Notes: generated by a model from the letters alone, not told the origin. Counted from the stretch's first letter, positions 33,880 through 46,314 are shown. The stretch is 64,000 nt of DNA from Paramecium sonneborni (GCA_905182985.1 CAJJDN010000085.1:317296-381295); one strand, 5' to 3'. Numbers and translations: made by a program.

Positions 33880-34929
33880 ATGACCATCGGCAACAAAGTA
33901 AAGTCTCTTTCATAATATCAAATAGAGTCACCAGAAATATGAGTATAAATTTACACTTGAAAATGTTATACACTTTTATGTGGACTGTTTAAGAATCCAA
34001 GCTTTTGGGATTGAGTACAAAGGAATGATAAAGTTTTTTAAAGCAAACTATAAAGATTTGGAATAAATGAGAAACTTATGTAGGAATCTCATATGTTTTG
34101 ATAATATAGTTGAGTTATACAAATAAATAGATTTGAGTGATCCATCTAGGATTTAAGATTAGATATCCCTTTAATTATGTAGCATGAAGTTGGTAAGTTA
34201 ATAGCAGTTACTAAGAGAGGTCCCAATAGTACGATAATTGAATTATCATGGAGTAATTTCATACCGTGAATGCTTTCAATATAAAAGTCAATATTATATT
34301 GTAACAGAATTTGTTGGAGGAATAACATTACATAAATTCATAATTTAAAATCCTAAGTTGAGTCATTTGTAATGTCGAGCAATAATACTTGTAAATGTTT
34401 TAGTTTATTGAAAGCAACTTCTAAAGGCAGTCAAATATTTGCATGACCATTACGTCATTCATGTTACAATCGATGTTTATCATATAATTTACAAATCAGA
34501 TTTCATCAAAATAATTGATTTTTCTTAAGCCCAGCAAACTAATATTATAGATGATTAAGACATAAAGAATTGTAGTAGAGTTTTATATTATTTGTATTAA
34601 ATTGTAAATATAAAAAAAGGTATACAGGGAAAGAATATAATGAGAAAGATAAAGAGTAAAATCTATAGACAATGCAAAATGCTTAAACACCAAAATTAGC
34701 TTAGGAAATTATTCTGAGTATGATGTATGAAACAAACTTGAGTGTGAGTTAAATTTTAGAACATCCTTATTTCTCTTTTTCACTAGATCCAGAAGAGAGA
34801 AAGAGAAGATTTTAAAAGTTTTAGCGAATATAGAGATCAACTTCAGAAATGGATGATAGTGAGGCTGTTTCATAGAGCATACCTGAAATGTTAACTAATA
34901 AGAGTAAATCCTTAAGGTAATTGATGTGA
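33880..34929 (+). CDS. protein-kinase-fold protein lacking catalytic residues (pseudokinase)
   Basis: ATG 33880 (MTIGNKSHQKYEYKFTL), TGA 34927-34929. Introns of 28, 24 and 26 nt give 323 aa, an exact multiple of three. The kinase fold is clear: SMKLVSQQQLLREVPIVRQL (with a VAIK-type Lys), YHGVISYRECFQYKSQYYIV, TEFVGGITLHKFI, LLKAVKYLHDHYVIH and ILEHPYFSFSLDPEERKRRF. The catalytic loop reads IHVTID instead of HRDLK..N, and the metal site reads IDFSQA instead of DFG. The activation loop and APE are missing. It is probably inactive and may act as an allosteric partner. Nearest in style to CAMK-type kinases. Confidence 0.75.
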
Positions 34930-34969
34930 ACACTTATTGTATTTAAATTATTTTATAAATACCATTATA

Positions 34970-35568
34970 AAATGAATCCACATACAATTAAATATTGATA
35001 TTAAACAATTATTTAAAGCTAATTAAATGTGAAAGTGGAAGGCTAAACATATAATGAAAACAATCTAAAATTAAATATGATTAAAATTGCTATTCATGCA
35101 AAATAATTGATGATTGAACAGTATAGTGATTGTGAAGTTATAAATGATTAAATAAAATTAATGGTTTTTTAGAGTTAGAATTGTAGTTGAATTGTTGTCA
35201 TCCATTTTTATACATATTTCATTCTTTAATGCATTCAAATCTATAATTATGAAAGCATTTCAAGTACTTCAAGTACTCTAAGTACATTAAGCATTTCAAG
35301 CACTTGCCAATAGTATTAATAATAAGCCTAGGAAATCACAAATGAAGTTGAGTTATAAAGAATAGAGTTTTTTATAATCATTGAATTTATATTTAATTCT
35401 TACATTTTTATTAATAATGAGAATAAATATAATGATTATTTGATATATCAATGTTTGAATGAAAATAAAGTTTAGGATTTTAAGATAGAAATTAAAAGAT
35501 TTAGTTTAAAATACAATAAGAAGAAGGGGAATAAATATTTATTTACACATATAAACATAAGTATATGA
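34970..35568 (+). CDS. hypothetical protein, 5' exons unresolved
   Basis: The 3' exon is clear: from about 35,200 to TGA 35566-35568 one frame reads NYESISSTSSTLSTLSISS, then VELQRIEFFIIIEFIFNSYI and NEKYNDYL-type sequence, ending KIEIKRFSLKYNKKKGN. The Ser/Thr run is encoded by short near-repeats of AAGTACTTC / AAGTACATT / AGCATTTC at 35253-35305. Upstream frames are broken by TGA, and introns were not fixed. Confidence 0.4.
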
Positions 35569-35607
35569 TTAATTAACAATATTAATTAAAATAAAATTCA
35601 AATTTTC

Positions 35608-36170
35608 ATGAACAGAAATAAGCAATAACCTTAAAGATAAACTGCACCATAAAGAAAAGCTCGATCTGAACTTAATGAAGAATAGAAGCAAGAGATTAAG
35701 GAAGCATTTGATTTATTTGATACAGATGGAACAGGATATATTGATGTAAAAGGTACACAAATTATCTATATATGATTAGAACTTAAAGTAGCTATGCGAG
35801 CTTTAGGTTTTGAAACAAAAAAAGAAGAAGTGAAATAAATGATTAAGGAAGTTGATCGTGAAGGAAAAGGAGTAATTGAATTTCCTGATTTTCTCGAATT
35901 AATGACTGTGAAAATGGTAAAATGGTTAATAACTATCGACAGGGTGAAAGAGATCCAAGAGAAGAAATGCTAAAAGCATTCCGTTTATTTGATGATGACA
36001 ACACAGGAAAAATCACATTAAGAAATTTAAAACGAGTTGCAAGAGAATTAGGAGAAACAATGACAGATGATGAATTATAAGAGATGATTGATGAAGCCGA
36101 TCGAGATGGTGATGGAGAAATAAGTGAAGAAGATTTCATTAGAATAATGAAAAAGACCAATCTATTTTGA
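35608..36170 (+). CDS. centrin
   Basis: ATG 35608 (MNRNKQQPQRQTAPQRKARS), TGA 36168-36170. Introns of 27 and 26 nt give 169 aa, an exact multiple of three. Four EF-hand loops: [36 protein letters not shown] and [12 protein letters not shown]. Hands 1 and 4 have full calcium ligands; hand 2 has Lys at position 5 and a poorer position set. The end [11 protein letters not shown] is the centrin signature. Centrin works at basal bodies and in contractile cortical fibres (infraciliary lattice in Paramecium), binding Sfi1-type repeats. Confidence 0.93.
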
Positions 36171-36305
36171 AAATTAGTTAATATAATTATATAATCAACG
36201 TTTCATATGTATACATATCATAACCAGATTTAAATTAATTATTGAACACTATCATCAAATGTATTATCTATAATCTTAAACAAATACCTTGATATACTTA
36301 TTCTT

Positions 36306-36515
36306 ATGAATAATCTAAGAAAAAACAATCAAAGAATTAATTGCTCCATTCAATATATAACAAATAGACTTAATCTAATTTATAATGGTAATTTTGAAAC
36401 TGCAGAATATAAATATCATTTAATGCTAAATATAAAGTACTATCAAAATCAAATCACTCAAAACTTAAGATTCTAAATATTCATTATTTACACTCTTAAC
36501 ATAGATTATTTATGA
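36306..36515 (+). CDS. possible small hypothetical protein
   Basis: 69 codons from ATG 36306 (MNNLRKNNQRINCSIQY) to TGA 36513-36515; the frame is also open about 60 nt upstream. Polar Asn/Tyr/Gln composition is coding-like, and no competing minus-strand frame is open. No family. Confidence 0.35.
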
Positions 36516-37169
36516 ATACTTTTATATTTATTTTCATTAATATATTTAACTTAAATATATATGTTACTTACTACTGTTCAAACATACCTAAATGTTTATT
36601 CATATAAGTCATAATCAAATTAACAAAAAATTATCAAAAAGGGATTATCTGAATATTTTATTTAGTCATTATTTAAATTGAATCGAAAAAATTAATTTCA
36701 TAAGTAATTAATAGTTTTATCATTATGTAAATGGTGGAAGCTTGTATTATATTTCACCTCATTTATTAATTAAAAGTTTCTTAAGTTAAGTTGTTATATT
36801 TTCTTTAAAAAAAGATATAATTAATTTAAGAACTCTATCGACTTAAAATATTTTACATATATAAATTAGAATAATTAGAATAAATCAATAAATGACATTA
36901 TCAAGACACTTATTTTAAAAATAGAATTAAAAAAAGGAATACAAGTATTGTCACTTAAAAACTATTTCAATATGAAAGGTAACTATTTAATCTTTTGGCC
37001 CTGATGACCTAATAAATCTTCAAAAATATAATGAGAAAATCATCATTTAATGTTTAATTCTCTTAAATTTGAGTAGATAATACATATATATATAAAACGA
37101 TATCATTTTTTAGAAAATCTAAATTCCGATCTTGTAGGTTTATGAAATTTTCTAGTTTAAGGAATACTA
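36516..37169. other. AT-rich stretch without a supported gene
   Basis: Contains TA-rich runs (for example around 37,085-37,100). Scattered short open frames only. Confidence 0.4.
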
Positions 37170-38950
37170 TCAGTAATTTTAAATTATTTGGAAAGAGAAA
37201 TACTAGCCTATTAAGATCGATGAGTTTAAATACTAAATTGATAATATGAAATACTTGACTTTTTATTTAATTTCTAATGTATGATGATGTGTAGATGGCG
37301 AATTTAAAGTATAAATGTGAACAGGACTTAAGATTTTAGATAATGGATCTTTGATTTATCTATGTGTTGATGGACCATTTTAAGAGACTAATTATTCATC
37401 TTTATGTATTTTTGGAGATAGATGAAAAGTCTATTGGTTTTTAGATGTTCTGGATATAATTTGTTTAATAGTCTATTGACTCACTCCAAAAGGGATTCGA
37501 TTAAATGTTTTAGGTGAATGCAATTAAAAATGAGTTTAAACTTTTGGTTTTTGTTTTTCAACCAGATAATGAATAAAATTTTGTAATTATTCTTGCTCCC
37601 TGTTAGATGGTTATAAAATTAATTCACCTGTATTTATTTAAAGTGCATCTAATTTTTTATTGATTGCTTCAATAGTTGTTGAGTTATCAATAATGTCTTC
37701 AAGTATTTTGCTGTAAACTTATTCTTGAACTTTTGGAGAAGACGGCTTAAGTTCTTCTGGTTGATCTCCAACAATAGCTTTTTTTGGTTTGTTCGGATTT
37801 TTACGATTTTCTTCCTCAATAATACGTTTAATGCGATAATATTCAACTCTTCTTTTTTTATCATGATAGCTACCTTATGTATAATCATTATATACTTGCT
37901 CATAAGATTGCTAATTTTGTGCATAAAAAATCTTGGAATTTCATTATGATATTTGTAGTACTCAGTAAATAACTGAAGTTTATCCTTCACTTCATCTATA
38001 AATTGAGTTAAAATCTATACTGGCTAAATAGAATCGTCTTAAGTATTCTAAATTCTCATAAAAAGTTAGAGCTTAATAAAACTCTATCACTTCTTGAGTT
38101 CTGGCTTAATTTATAAAATCACTAAGAGTCCTAGAGTAATAATAGGATTGACAATTAGAGTATTTCTTCTGAAGAAGTACTTGAACATTATACTAATTTG
38201 CCATTATGTTTCGATATACAATTTAATATAATTTATTTTTTGTATAGAATAGTTTCGATGTCAATATAATTCATTAGGAACTTTATTTTTGCCGCATCTG
38301 TCTCAAATAAGTTTTAGTTTTAGTCTTTATTTCTAAAGCAATCTCTGTCCATTTTATAGGAGATTTCAATTATTTTGGAATGGATATAATAGATTTAAAC
38401 AAAATGAATATTTCTCTATTCAATTGACTCATCTTTCATAAAATTTAGTCCCATTGAATTATTCACCAAATTATATATAATGAATCTAATCATAATTCTA
38501 GATAAGAATAGTGTTCGTTTTAAATGTTTACTAATTTCTCTCTATTTTCTTCCATATTATTAGATATATTTGATTAAATCTGCTTCTTAATCTTTACTCC
38601 AATAGCCTTATCGATTGTTGGTGTCTAATTTTCTGTTAATCAACAGTAATATTACATATTTATTGAGCAATTGTAAGCCAAATTTTTGAGAGTCTAAAAG
38701 TCTTCACTTTAATATAATCTTTTAAACCCTAATTATTCAGATTGTTTTAAATAAAATATTCATTGACAACCTACATAATATAGTCTACTTCATCCTAAGA
38801 GAATTTTCCTTTTTTCTTAAGGGTTAACAACTTAATTTATTTTTTTGTGTCAAGATCTTTTTTAATATTGGTGATTAATGTGTTAATTTCTTATTTGAAC
38901 AGTCTTTTGTTTTTCTTCTTCATTTGTTGAAACTTAAAGAATTTGTTCAT
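37170..38950 (-). CDS. SANT/Myb-like domain protein
   Basis: ATG about 38950 (MNKFFKFQQMKKKNKRLF), TGA 37170-37172, several introns (34, 22 and probably 27 nt). After a Lys-rich N-terminus there is one Myb-type repeat, YWSKDQEADLIKYIQQYGRK followed by QREISKHL, with the first Trp and the helix-turn-helix spacing. The rest is helical and charged (ARTQEVIEFYQALTFYENLE, SYHDKKRRVEYYRIKRIIEE). It ends in a Ser/Pro/Thr/His-rich tail (KNQQTFHLSPKIHK...). A single divergent SANT repeat suggests a chromatin or transcription role. The middle exon junctions near 37,940-38,000 are not fully resolved. Confidence 0.55.
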
Positions 38951-39212
38951 TTTTTTATCTTTATTGATCTATAAGTTTTGATTGAGTATATGATCATATT
39001 CTAATTTAAAGGTGTATTATTTGATTAAAAGTATGCGAGTTTGATTATGAAATGTTATCATTTAATTTAAAAATTAAATATGTCTAAATAATTATAATGA
39101 ATGAGGATTAAAATAAAATAAAATTTATGGATAATAAAAATTACTAGTATTTTGATTAAAAAAAGAAAATAATTAGTAATGAGAATAATAATATTGTAAT
39201 TACGTACTAAAA

Positions 39213-40480
39213 ATGCATCCTACAACATATTTGCTATAAAATGCAAGAGATCGAATAAAATTTCCAAGAGAGAAATTAACAAAGCTGATATATTTTAATG
39301 ATGAGATGTATGAGGCTTTCATGAAAGCTTAGAAGATAATGGCATAGGAGCCAAGTATTCGTAATCATCCTGATTATCATAATTGGAGTAGAGAAAGAAT
39401 AGAACATAAAATCATATGAGAAATTGAGAATAATGCATTTAAATTTCAATTTAGGTAATGCTATGCATAGGGCTCCTCTTTTAAGCATATTTTAATGCAC
39501 AACATCAACAGCAGTATCATTTGCAATGACAGTACTCGAATTATGATTTTTAGGAACAGTTTATGGGGTTATAAATTCTTAACATTGGAGCATATGCATA
39601 AACAGAAATCGGACATGGAATTGATGGATAAAATCTAGAAACTAAAGCTACATATGGTTCATAAAGTAATTACTTTATATTACATACTATCCATCTGTTT
39701 CTGCTGTTAAATGTAAATGAATAAAGATTATAATAAAGTTTGGCCTAGAGAATTAGAATTTCTATCTAATTATGCACTGGTTTATGCTAAATTGATATTT
39801 AATGGTAAATATAAAGGAGTACATCCATTTATGGTTTAAATTAGAGATAATCAAACTCATAAAACAATAAAAGGAGTAACGGTAGGTGACAGTAGACCAA
39901 AATTAGGTTATTCAACTAAAGATAATGGATTTCTTGCATTTCATAATTATCGTATTCTTTTCATTAGTATGTTGGTTAGATATGTAAGAATAAAAAATAG
40001 ATAATTTTCAAGTTATGGAAATGAGAAGGTAATATTTTTAGATATTCTTAATACTTCATTTATCAGGTCTTTTAAGAATATATTTATTACAAATGCTAAT
40101 TCCTCTATTAAACACATCTTACAATAACTTTGAGATTCATACCCCATTCAAATCATTTTAAATAATCCTAATACCATCATAGAGTTTAGATCAATTACAA
40201 TTAATTAATTGTTGAGGCTTTTGATTTTAATGATGGAAAAACCATTTGAATATAACTATGACTAAGAAAATTCTGTTATCAAGGTATTCTTTTAATTCTA
40301 TTTATTCATTTTACACTTTTTATTCATTCCTAATTTGCGTATTATTTAAAAATTACCCAAGTATCTTTTACTCGTTTAAAAAATTTCTTAAAAAATCAAA
40401 TTGATTGCTACAATACCTTAAGAGTTATTGATTTAATGGGTGCCAATTATGAGATTTAAATATTATTATTTAAACTAAAA
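39213..40480 (+). CDS. acyl-CoA oxidase-like protein, apparently shortened at the C-terminus
   Basis: ATG 39213 (MHPTTYLLQNARDRIKFPRE). Recognisable ACOX core: ALHNHPDY-type helix (SIRNHPDYHNWSRERIEHK), IGAYAQTEIGHGIDGQNLET (flavin/substrate loop), YALVYAKLIFNGKYKGVHPF, VTVGDSRPKLGYSTKDNGFL and AFHNYRI. These enzymes do the first step of peroxisomal beta-oxidation. After about 280 residues the usual helical C-terminal half with the catalytic Glu is not readable. Frames from 40,030 to 40,480 are broken, and MCM2 ends at 40,631 on the other strand. Truncated gene or very diverged exons. Confidence 0.65.
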
Positions 40481-40630
40481 ATAGATAATATCTAATTATA
40501 TTTTATTATATGAACTTTAAATTAGTATATATTCTAAATGCTCAAAAAACATTTATTACTCCAAACTTTATACATAAATTAGAATTATAAATTAGTGATT
40601 GCGTTTAAAAAAATAACACATAAAAAAAAA

Positions 40631-42534
40631 TCATTTTAAGGCAATATAGTCTTGAATTCTTTTGTAAACTTCTTAAAATTTTGTAGAATCATAGAAATCT
40701 GAGTTAAAGTAAATTCCATTTGTTTTTGCTTCCTTCTCCAACACTTAAATTGGAACTCTTATATCACCATTATAATTTTTGATATTCTAATAATAATCTT
40801 TCTAAAATTAATAATAAAGGTAATATACTTATTATCTGTACAATTTATTTAACATATTTAATAGAAGATCAAAGGAGTCTTCATTAAATGTTAAATAATC
40901 GCTAAATTTACGTCTTAATTGTCTAGCCACAGAATATTTTTAAGATTAAAGAAAACTCTCTAACATGACCTTTATTGCAACTGAAACATCAAAATCAATA
41001 ACATTATTTCTTAAATGCATTCTAGCATGAGCTATTCAATATAGAATTATAAAATACCTTCAGCCATTCTTATGATACTTTCTAGATGTCTGATGGCAAT
41101 ATTGATACCACCACAAACTTCAGATTCTTTTCTCAATAAATAATAAAATTTAGATATTTTTTCATGATCTACATTTTATAATTTTGGTCTTATGTGAGTA
41201 CGTGCATACAAAATATATTTTTTGAGTAATTCTAATGGAATAACTTCATCTTAAGTTTATTTACTCTCCTTCACAAAGTATCCTTTGATTTTTTAACTCT
41301 CTTCAGAATCTGGATCATGATTTAATTCATATGCAGCCATGGGATGATGTCTTATATGACTATTTATGACAAATGAAGCCAATCTATCATCTGCCTCTTT
41401 AATTACTTCATCTTTTACAACACATAAAATATCAAATCTACTTAAAATTGGATCTGTGAGATCAACATTATCATGAAATGATTATTAAGAATCATATTTG
41501 CCTCCAACTGGATTAGCAGCTGCAATAACACTACATCTGGCTTAGAGAGTAGTAACAATACCAGCTTTAGAGATTGAAATACTTTGTTATTCCATAGCTT
41601 CATGAATAGAGGTTCTATCATGTTCATTCATTTTATCAAATTCATCAATTAAACAAATTCCTTTATCAGCCAAGACTAAAGCACCTCCTGAGATACTCCA
41701 TTCATTTGTTGAATAATCTCTTTAAACAGAAGCAGTGAGACCAACAGCAGATGCTCCTTTTCCTGTTGTATAGATTGATCTATAGAATGTCTTTTAAACA
41801 TTTTTTAAGAATTAAGATTTAGCAGTTCCAGGATCTCCTAATACCAAAACATTAATATCCCCTCTTATTCTATGTTTACCTTGAATGTCTTTCGATTCTC
41901 CTCCAAACATAGCTAATGCAATAGCCATTTTAACATGTTAATGACCATAAATGGATGGAGCAACTGAATTATAGATAAGTTTATCAATTTTAGGGTTTTA
42001 AGATAACTTCAAGATTTCATCTTTGATTTTTTTATCAATATTCAAAGATTCACTATCATCTTTTCTTTTAATATAATTGCTTTCAATAATAGTAGAATAT
42101 AAGGGGAAACCATGTTTAACATTAAGAGCATAATCATATCTTTAAGTATAGATTCCAGTAACTTCAATTTCATCTCCAGGTCTAGCTATATCAATTTAAT
42201 CTCCTAAAACAATAACTTCTTTTTATCTTGGTACTCTTCCTGCAGGAACTTAACCTGGTGATTCTTATAGAGTTAATCGTTAAAAATTTCTATAGACCAA
42301 TTGATTATATAATTTTTCAAAAGGACCACTACTTTAACATTGAATACAAACGCCTAATTATATGCTATCATTATTTTCTAAATAAAATGGTCCCTTTTTC
42401 ATTCCACATTTAACACAAACATAAGTTATTTCTTTCAATTAAGAATAGACAGCACTTCTTCTAGTAACAACACCAATAACACGAATAAATTTATCTAAAT
42501 GTTTAAATCTTAATTCCCTAATAATATCAATAAC
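40631..42534 (-). CDS. MCM2: MCM2 helicase, C-terminal part (scaffold piece A)
   Basis: Carries the true C-terminus (TGA 40631-40633) and reads upstream to a lone N at 42535, which cuts it in the OB-fold region. Contains the zinc motif (CVKC...CIQC), Walker [13 protein letters not shown], Walker [12 protein letters not shown], sensor 1 [13 protein letters not shown] and the Arg finger LSRFDIL. The N-terminal ~230 residues are missing because of the joint. Nearly identical to 43317-45188. Confidence 0.85.
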
Positions 42535-42535
42535 N

Positions 42536-43315
42536 GTAATTCTAATGGAATAACTTCATCTTAAGTTTATTTACTCTCCTTAACAAAGTATCCTTTGATT
42601 TTTTAACTCTCATTAGAATCTGGATCATGATTTAATTCATATGCAGCCATTGGATGATGTCTGATATGACTGTTTATGACAAAAGAAGCCAATCTATCAT
42701 CTGCCTCTTTAATTACTTCATCTTTTACAACACATAAAATGTCAAATCTACTTAAAATTGGATCTGTAAGATCAACATTATCATGAAAAGATTATTAAGA
42801 ATCATATTTACCTCCAACTGGATTGGCAGCTGCAATAACACTACATCTGGCTTAGAGAGTAGTGACAATACCAGCTTTAGAGATTGAAATACTTTGTTAT
42901 TCCATAGCTTCATGAATAGAAGTTCTATCATGTTCATTCATTTTATCAAATTCATCAATTAAACAAATTCCTTTATCAGCCAAGACTAAAGCACCTCCTG
43001 AGATACTCCATTCATTTGTTGAATAATCTCTTTAAACAGAAGCAGTGAGACCAACAGCAGATGCTCCTTTTCCTGTTGTATAGATTGATCTATAGAATGT
43101 CTTTTAAACATTTTTTAAGAATTAAGATTTAGCAGTACCAGGATCTCCTAATACCAAAACATTAATATCTCCTCTTATTCTATGTTTACCTTGAATGTCT
43201 TTCGATTCTCCTCCAAACATAGCCAATGCAATAGCCATTTTAACATGTTAATGACCATAAATAGATGGAGCAACTGAATTATAGATAAGTTTATCAATTT
43301 TAGGGTTTTAAGATA
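42536..43315 (-). CDS. MCM2: MCM2 internal fragment from a second allele or paralogue (piece B)
   Basis: A 780-bp piece between two lone Ns, equivalent to 41226-42005. It is about 2% different from A and C, and most changes fall at silent third positions (for example in the region encoding [12 protein letters not shown]). No stop and no frameshift. A coding copy under constraint, cut at both ends by scaffold joints. Confidence 0.8.
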
Positions 43316-43316
43316 N

Positions 43317-45988
43317 TGTAAACTTCTTAAAATTTTGTAGAATCATAGAAATCTGAGTTAAAGTAAATTCCATTTGTTTTTGCTTCCTTCTCCAACACTT
43401 AAATTGGAACTCTTATATCACCATTATAATTTTTGATATTCTAATAATAATCTTTCTAAAATTAATAATAAAGGTAATATACTTATTATCTGTACAATTT
43501 ATTTAACATATTTAATAGAAGATCAAAGGAGTCTTCATTAAATGTTAAATAATCGCTAAATTTACGTCTTAATTGTCTAGCCACAGAATATTTTTAAGAT
43601 TAAAGAAAACTCTCTAACATGACCTTTATTGCAACTGAAACATCAAAATCAATAACATTATTTCTTAAATGCATTCTAGCATGAGCTATTCAATATAGAA
43701 TTATAAAATACCTTCAGCCATTCTTATGATACTTTCTAGATGTCTGATGGCAATATTGATACCACCACAAACTTCAGATTCTTTTCTCAATAAATAATAA
43801 AATTTAGATATTTTTTCATGATCTACATTTTATAATTTTGGTCTTATGTGAGTACGTGCATACAAAATATATTTTTTGAGTAATTCTAATGGAATAACTT
43901 CATCTTAAGTTTATTTACTCTCCTTCACAAAGTATCCTTTGATTTTTTAACTCTCTTCAGAATCTGGATCATGATTTAATTCATATGCAGCCATGGGATG
44001 ATGTCTTATATGACTATTTATGACAAATGAAGCCAATCTATCATCTGCCTCTTTAATTACTTCATCTTTTACAACACATAAAATATCAAATCTACTTAAA
44101 ATTGGATCTGTGAGATCAACATTATCATGAAATGATTATTAAGAATCATATTTGCCTCCAACTGGATTAGCAGCTGCAATAACACTACATCTGGCTTAGA
44201 GAGTAGTAACAATACCAGCTTTAGAGATTGAAATACTTTGTTATTCCATAGCTTCATGAATAGAGGTTCTATCATGTTCATTCATTTTATCAAATTCATC
44301 AATTAAACAAATTCCTTTATCAGCCAAGACTAAAGCACCTCCTGAGATACTCCATTCATTTGTTGAATAATCTCTTTAAACAGAAGCAGTGAGACCAACA
44401 GCAGATGCTCCTTTTCCTGTTGTATAGATTGATCTATAGAATGTCTTTTAAACATTTTTTAAGAATTAAGATTTAGCAGTTCCAGGATCTCCTAATACCA
44501 AAACATTAATATCCCCTCTTATTCTATGTTTACCTTGAATGTCTTTCGATTCTCCTCCAAACATAGCTAATGCAATAGCCATTTTAACATGTTAATGACC
44601 ATAAATGGATGGAGCAACTGAATTATAGATAAGTTTATCAATTTTAGGGTTTTAAGATAACTTCAAGATTTCATCTTTGATTTTTTTATCAATATTCAAA
44701 GATTCACTATCATCTTTTCTTTTAATATAATTGCTTTCAATAATAGTAGAATATAAGGGGAAACCATGTTTAACATTAAGAGCATAATCATATCTTTAAG
44801 TATAGATTCCAGTAACTTCAATTTCATCTCCAGGTCTAGCTATATCAATTTAATCTCCTAAAACAATAACTTCTTTTTATCTTGGTACTCTTCCTGCAGG
44901 AACTTAACCTGGTGATTCTTATAGAGTTAATCGTTAAAAATTTCTATAGACCAATTGATTATATAATTTTTCAAAAGGACCACTACTTTAACATTGAATA
45001 CAAACACCTAATTATATGCTATCATTATTTTCTAAATAAAATGGTCCTTTTTTCATTCCACATTTAACACAAACATAAGTTATTTCTTTCAATTAAGAAT
45101 AGACAGCACTTCTTCTAGTAACAACACCAATAACACGAATAAATTTATCTAAATGTTTAAATCTTAATTCCCTAATAATATCAATAACTGGAAGATTAGT
45201 AATTCTAACAAAAATTTCTTAATGAATATTATGATAATGACTGAATCTTTTATTGACTTCAATTCTTGCAGCTTCATTAAGATGAGGTAAAATAATTTTA
45301 GGTTCTTCTGCTACCCATAATGCAATAGTGGCATTAGCAGATACCAAATCTGGATATAATACTTCAAGTGATTATTTATTTGCTTTACACATTTCTTTAA
45401 TCAATTATATATAAAATGGTTCTTAATCACTACCTTTTTTGCATTCATTTAAAATCTTTCTAAAAGCTCTTTTAATCCAAGCCTCTAAATTTAAATATGA
45501 TTAATACTTGTTCTATCATCTTTAATCCATTCATTTAATTTGCCTCTACATTCTTCAATATTTAAATATCTTTCTTCTTCAACAACATCTGTATCCTCTT
45601 CTTCTAATGGATCATTTATATAAAGTCGACCATCAATTTAATATGAAATCTCTTCAGAATCACTCAAATCTTAAATAGCACCAGGTATTCTTCTATCTTC
45701 CATATCGATTCTTCTTCTCCTATTAATCTCTAATTCTGCTTATCTCCTTTATTCGTAATTCATATTTCCATCAACCTCTTCATCATTTATTCCTTCTGAT
45801 TCATATCTATCTAATTCAGGTATAGGTTAATAATCATTCATCATTTAATCATTAATTAAATCTTCCCCTGATTCTTCTTCCTCTGGAGTACCTTCTGAAG
45901 ATTATACTCCCAATTATTCCTCTTAAGCCTCTTCATCTGAACCTCCTTTTTTCTCTTCTTCCTATTATTATCCTCTTCTTCTACTCAT
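43317..45988 (-). CDS. MCM2: MCM2 replicative helicase subunit, nearly complete (piece C)
   Basis: ATG 45988 ([20 protein letters not shown]), lacking only about the last 12 codons at the N at 43316 (present in piece A). The acidic N-terminus [34 protein letters not shown] and a CxxC..CxxC zinc finger are typical of MCM2 rather than other MCMs. AAA+ motifs: [43 protein letters not shown] and ILSRFDIL. It unwinds DNA in the CMG complex, and in a ciliate it serves both macro- and micronuclear S phase. A few introns lie near 45,480 and 41,020-type positions. Confidence 0.92.
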
Positions 45989-46017
45989 TCACTTTTATTA
46001 TTTTATTTATTATCAAT

Positions 46018-46314
46018 TCATTTCACAGCCATTCCAATTATAAATATTCCCGCATTCCCTATTTTTGGCGCAATTATACACCAATTATTTTACTATTAAA
46101 AATTACCACATTCTATCTTATTATATTTATTTTTTTACATGCTCAACACCTTCTCTTTCTAATTTTAATTTTATTCACTAATCATTTGTTTCTAATACTC
46201 TTTTTATAATCCTCTCTTCTCTATCTATTTTAATACATTCACTTTTATTCTTCTGTTTTCATCATTCTCTTCATCACTTTATTAACCTTGATGATTCTTA
46301 CTATCCTTATTCAT
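46018..46314 (-). CDS. small basic hypothetical protein
   Basis: 98 aa without intron, ATG 46314 (MNKDSKNHQGQQSDEENDE), TGA 46018-46020. Acidic/Gln start, then a basic helix (RRIKVNVLKQIEKRGLQKEY), ending with a hydrophobic piece IIAPKIGNAGIFIIGMAVK. It stops 29 bp before the MCM2 start on the same strand, so any MCM2 promoter lies within it. No family. Confidence 0.55.
46062..46073. promoter_or_regulatory. E2F-like motif TTTTTGGCGCAA upstream of MCM2
   Basis: TTTTTGGCGCAA fits the E2F/DP core TTTSGCGC and lies about 75 bp upstream of the MCM2 ATG. GC-rich words are rare in this DNA. It also falls inside the C-terminal codons of the upstream small gene (Ile-Ala-Pro-Lys), so coincidence is possible. 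Confidence 0.3.

Noticed and set aside
36980..37620. Plus-strand frames such as LKILDNGSLIYLCVDGP
   Set aside because: The opposite strand carries the continuous C-terminal part of the SANT/Myb-like gene with Ser/Pro/His-rich sequence; the plus frames need many unsupported introns.
37649..37990. Minus-strand 113-codon frame starting MKDKLQLFTEYYKYHNEI
   Set aside because: It starts inside the SANT/Myb-like gene and leaves the true frame after its first third, where a short intron shifts the coding frame.
42228..45067. Plus-strand 61-codon frames repeated in the MCM2 pieces
   Set aside because: Antisense shadows inside MCM2 exons; their repetition only reflects the duplicated scaffold pieces.
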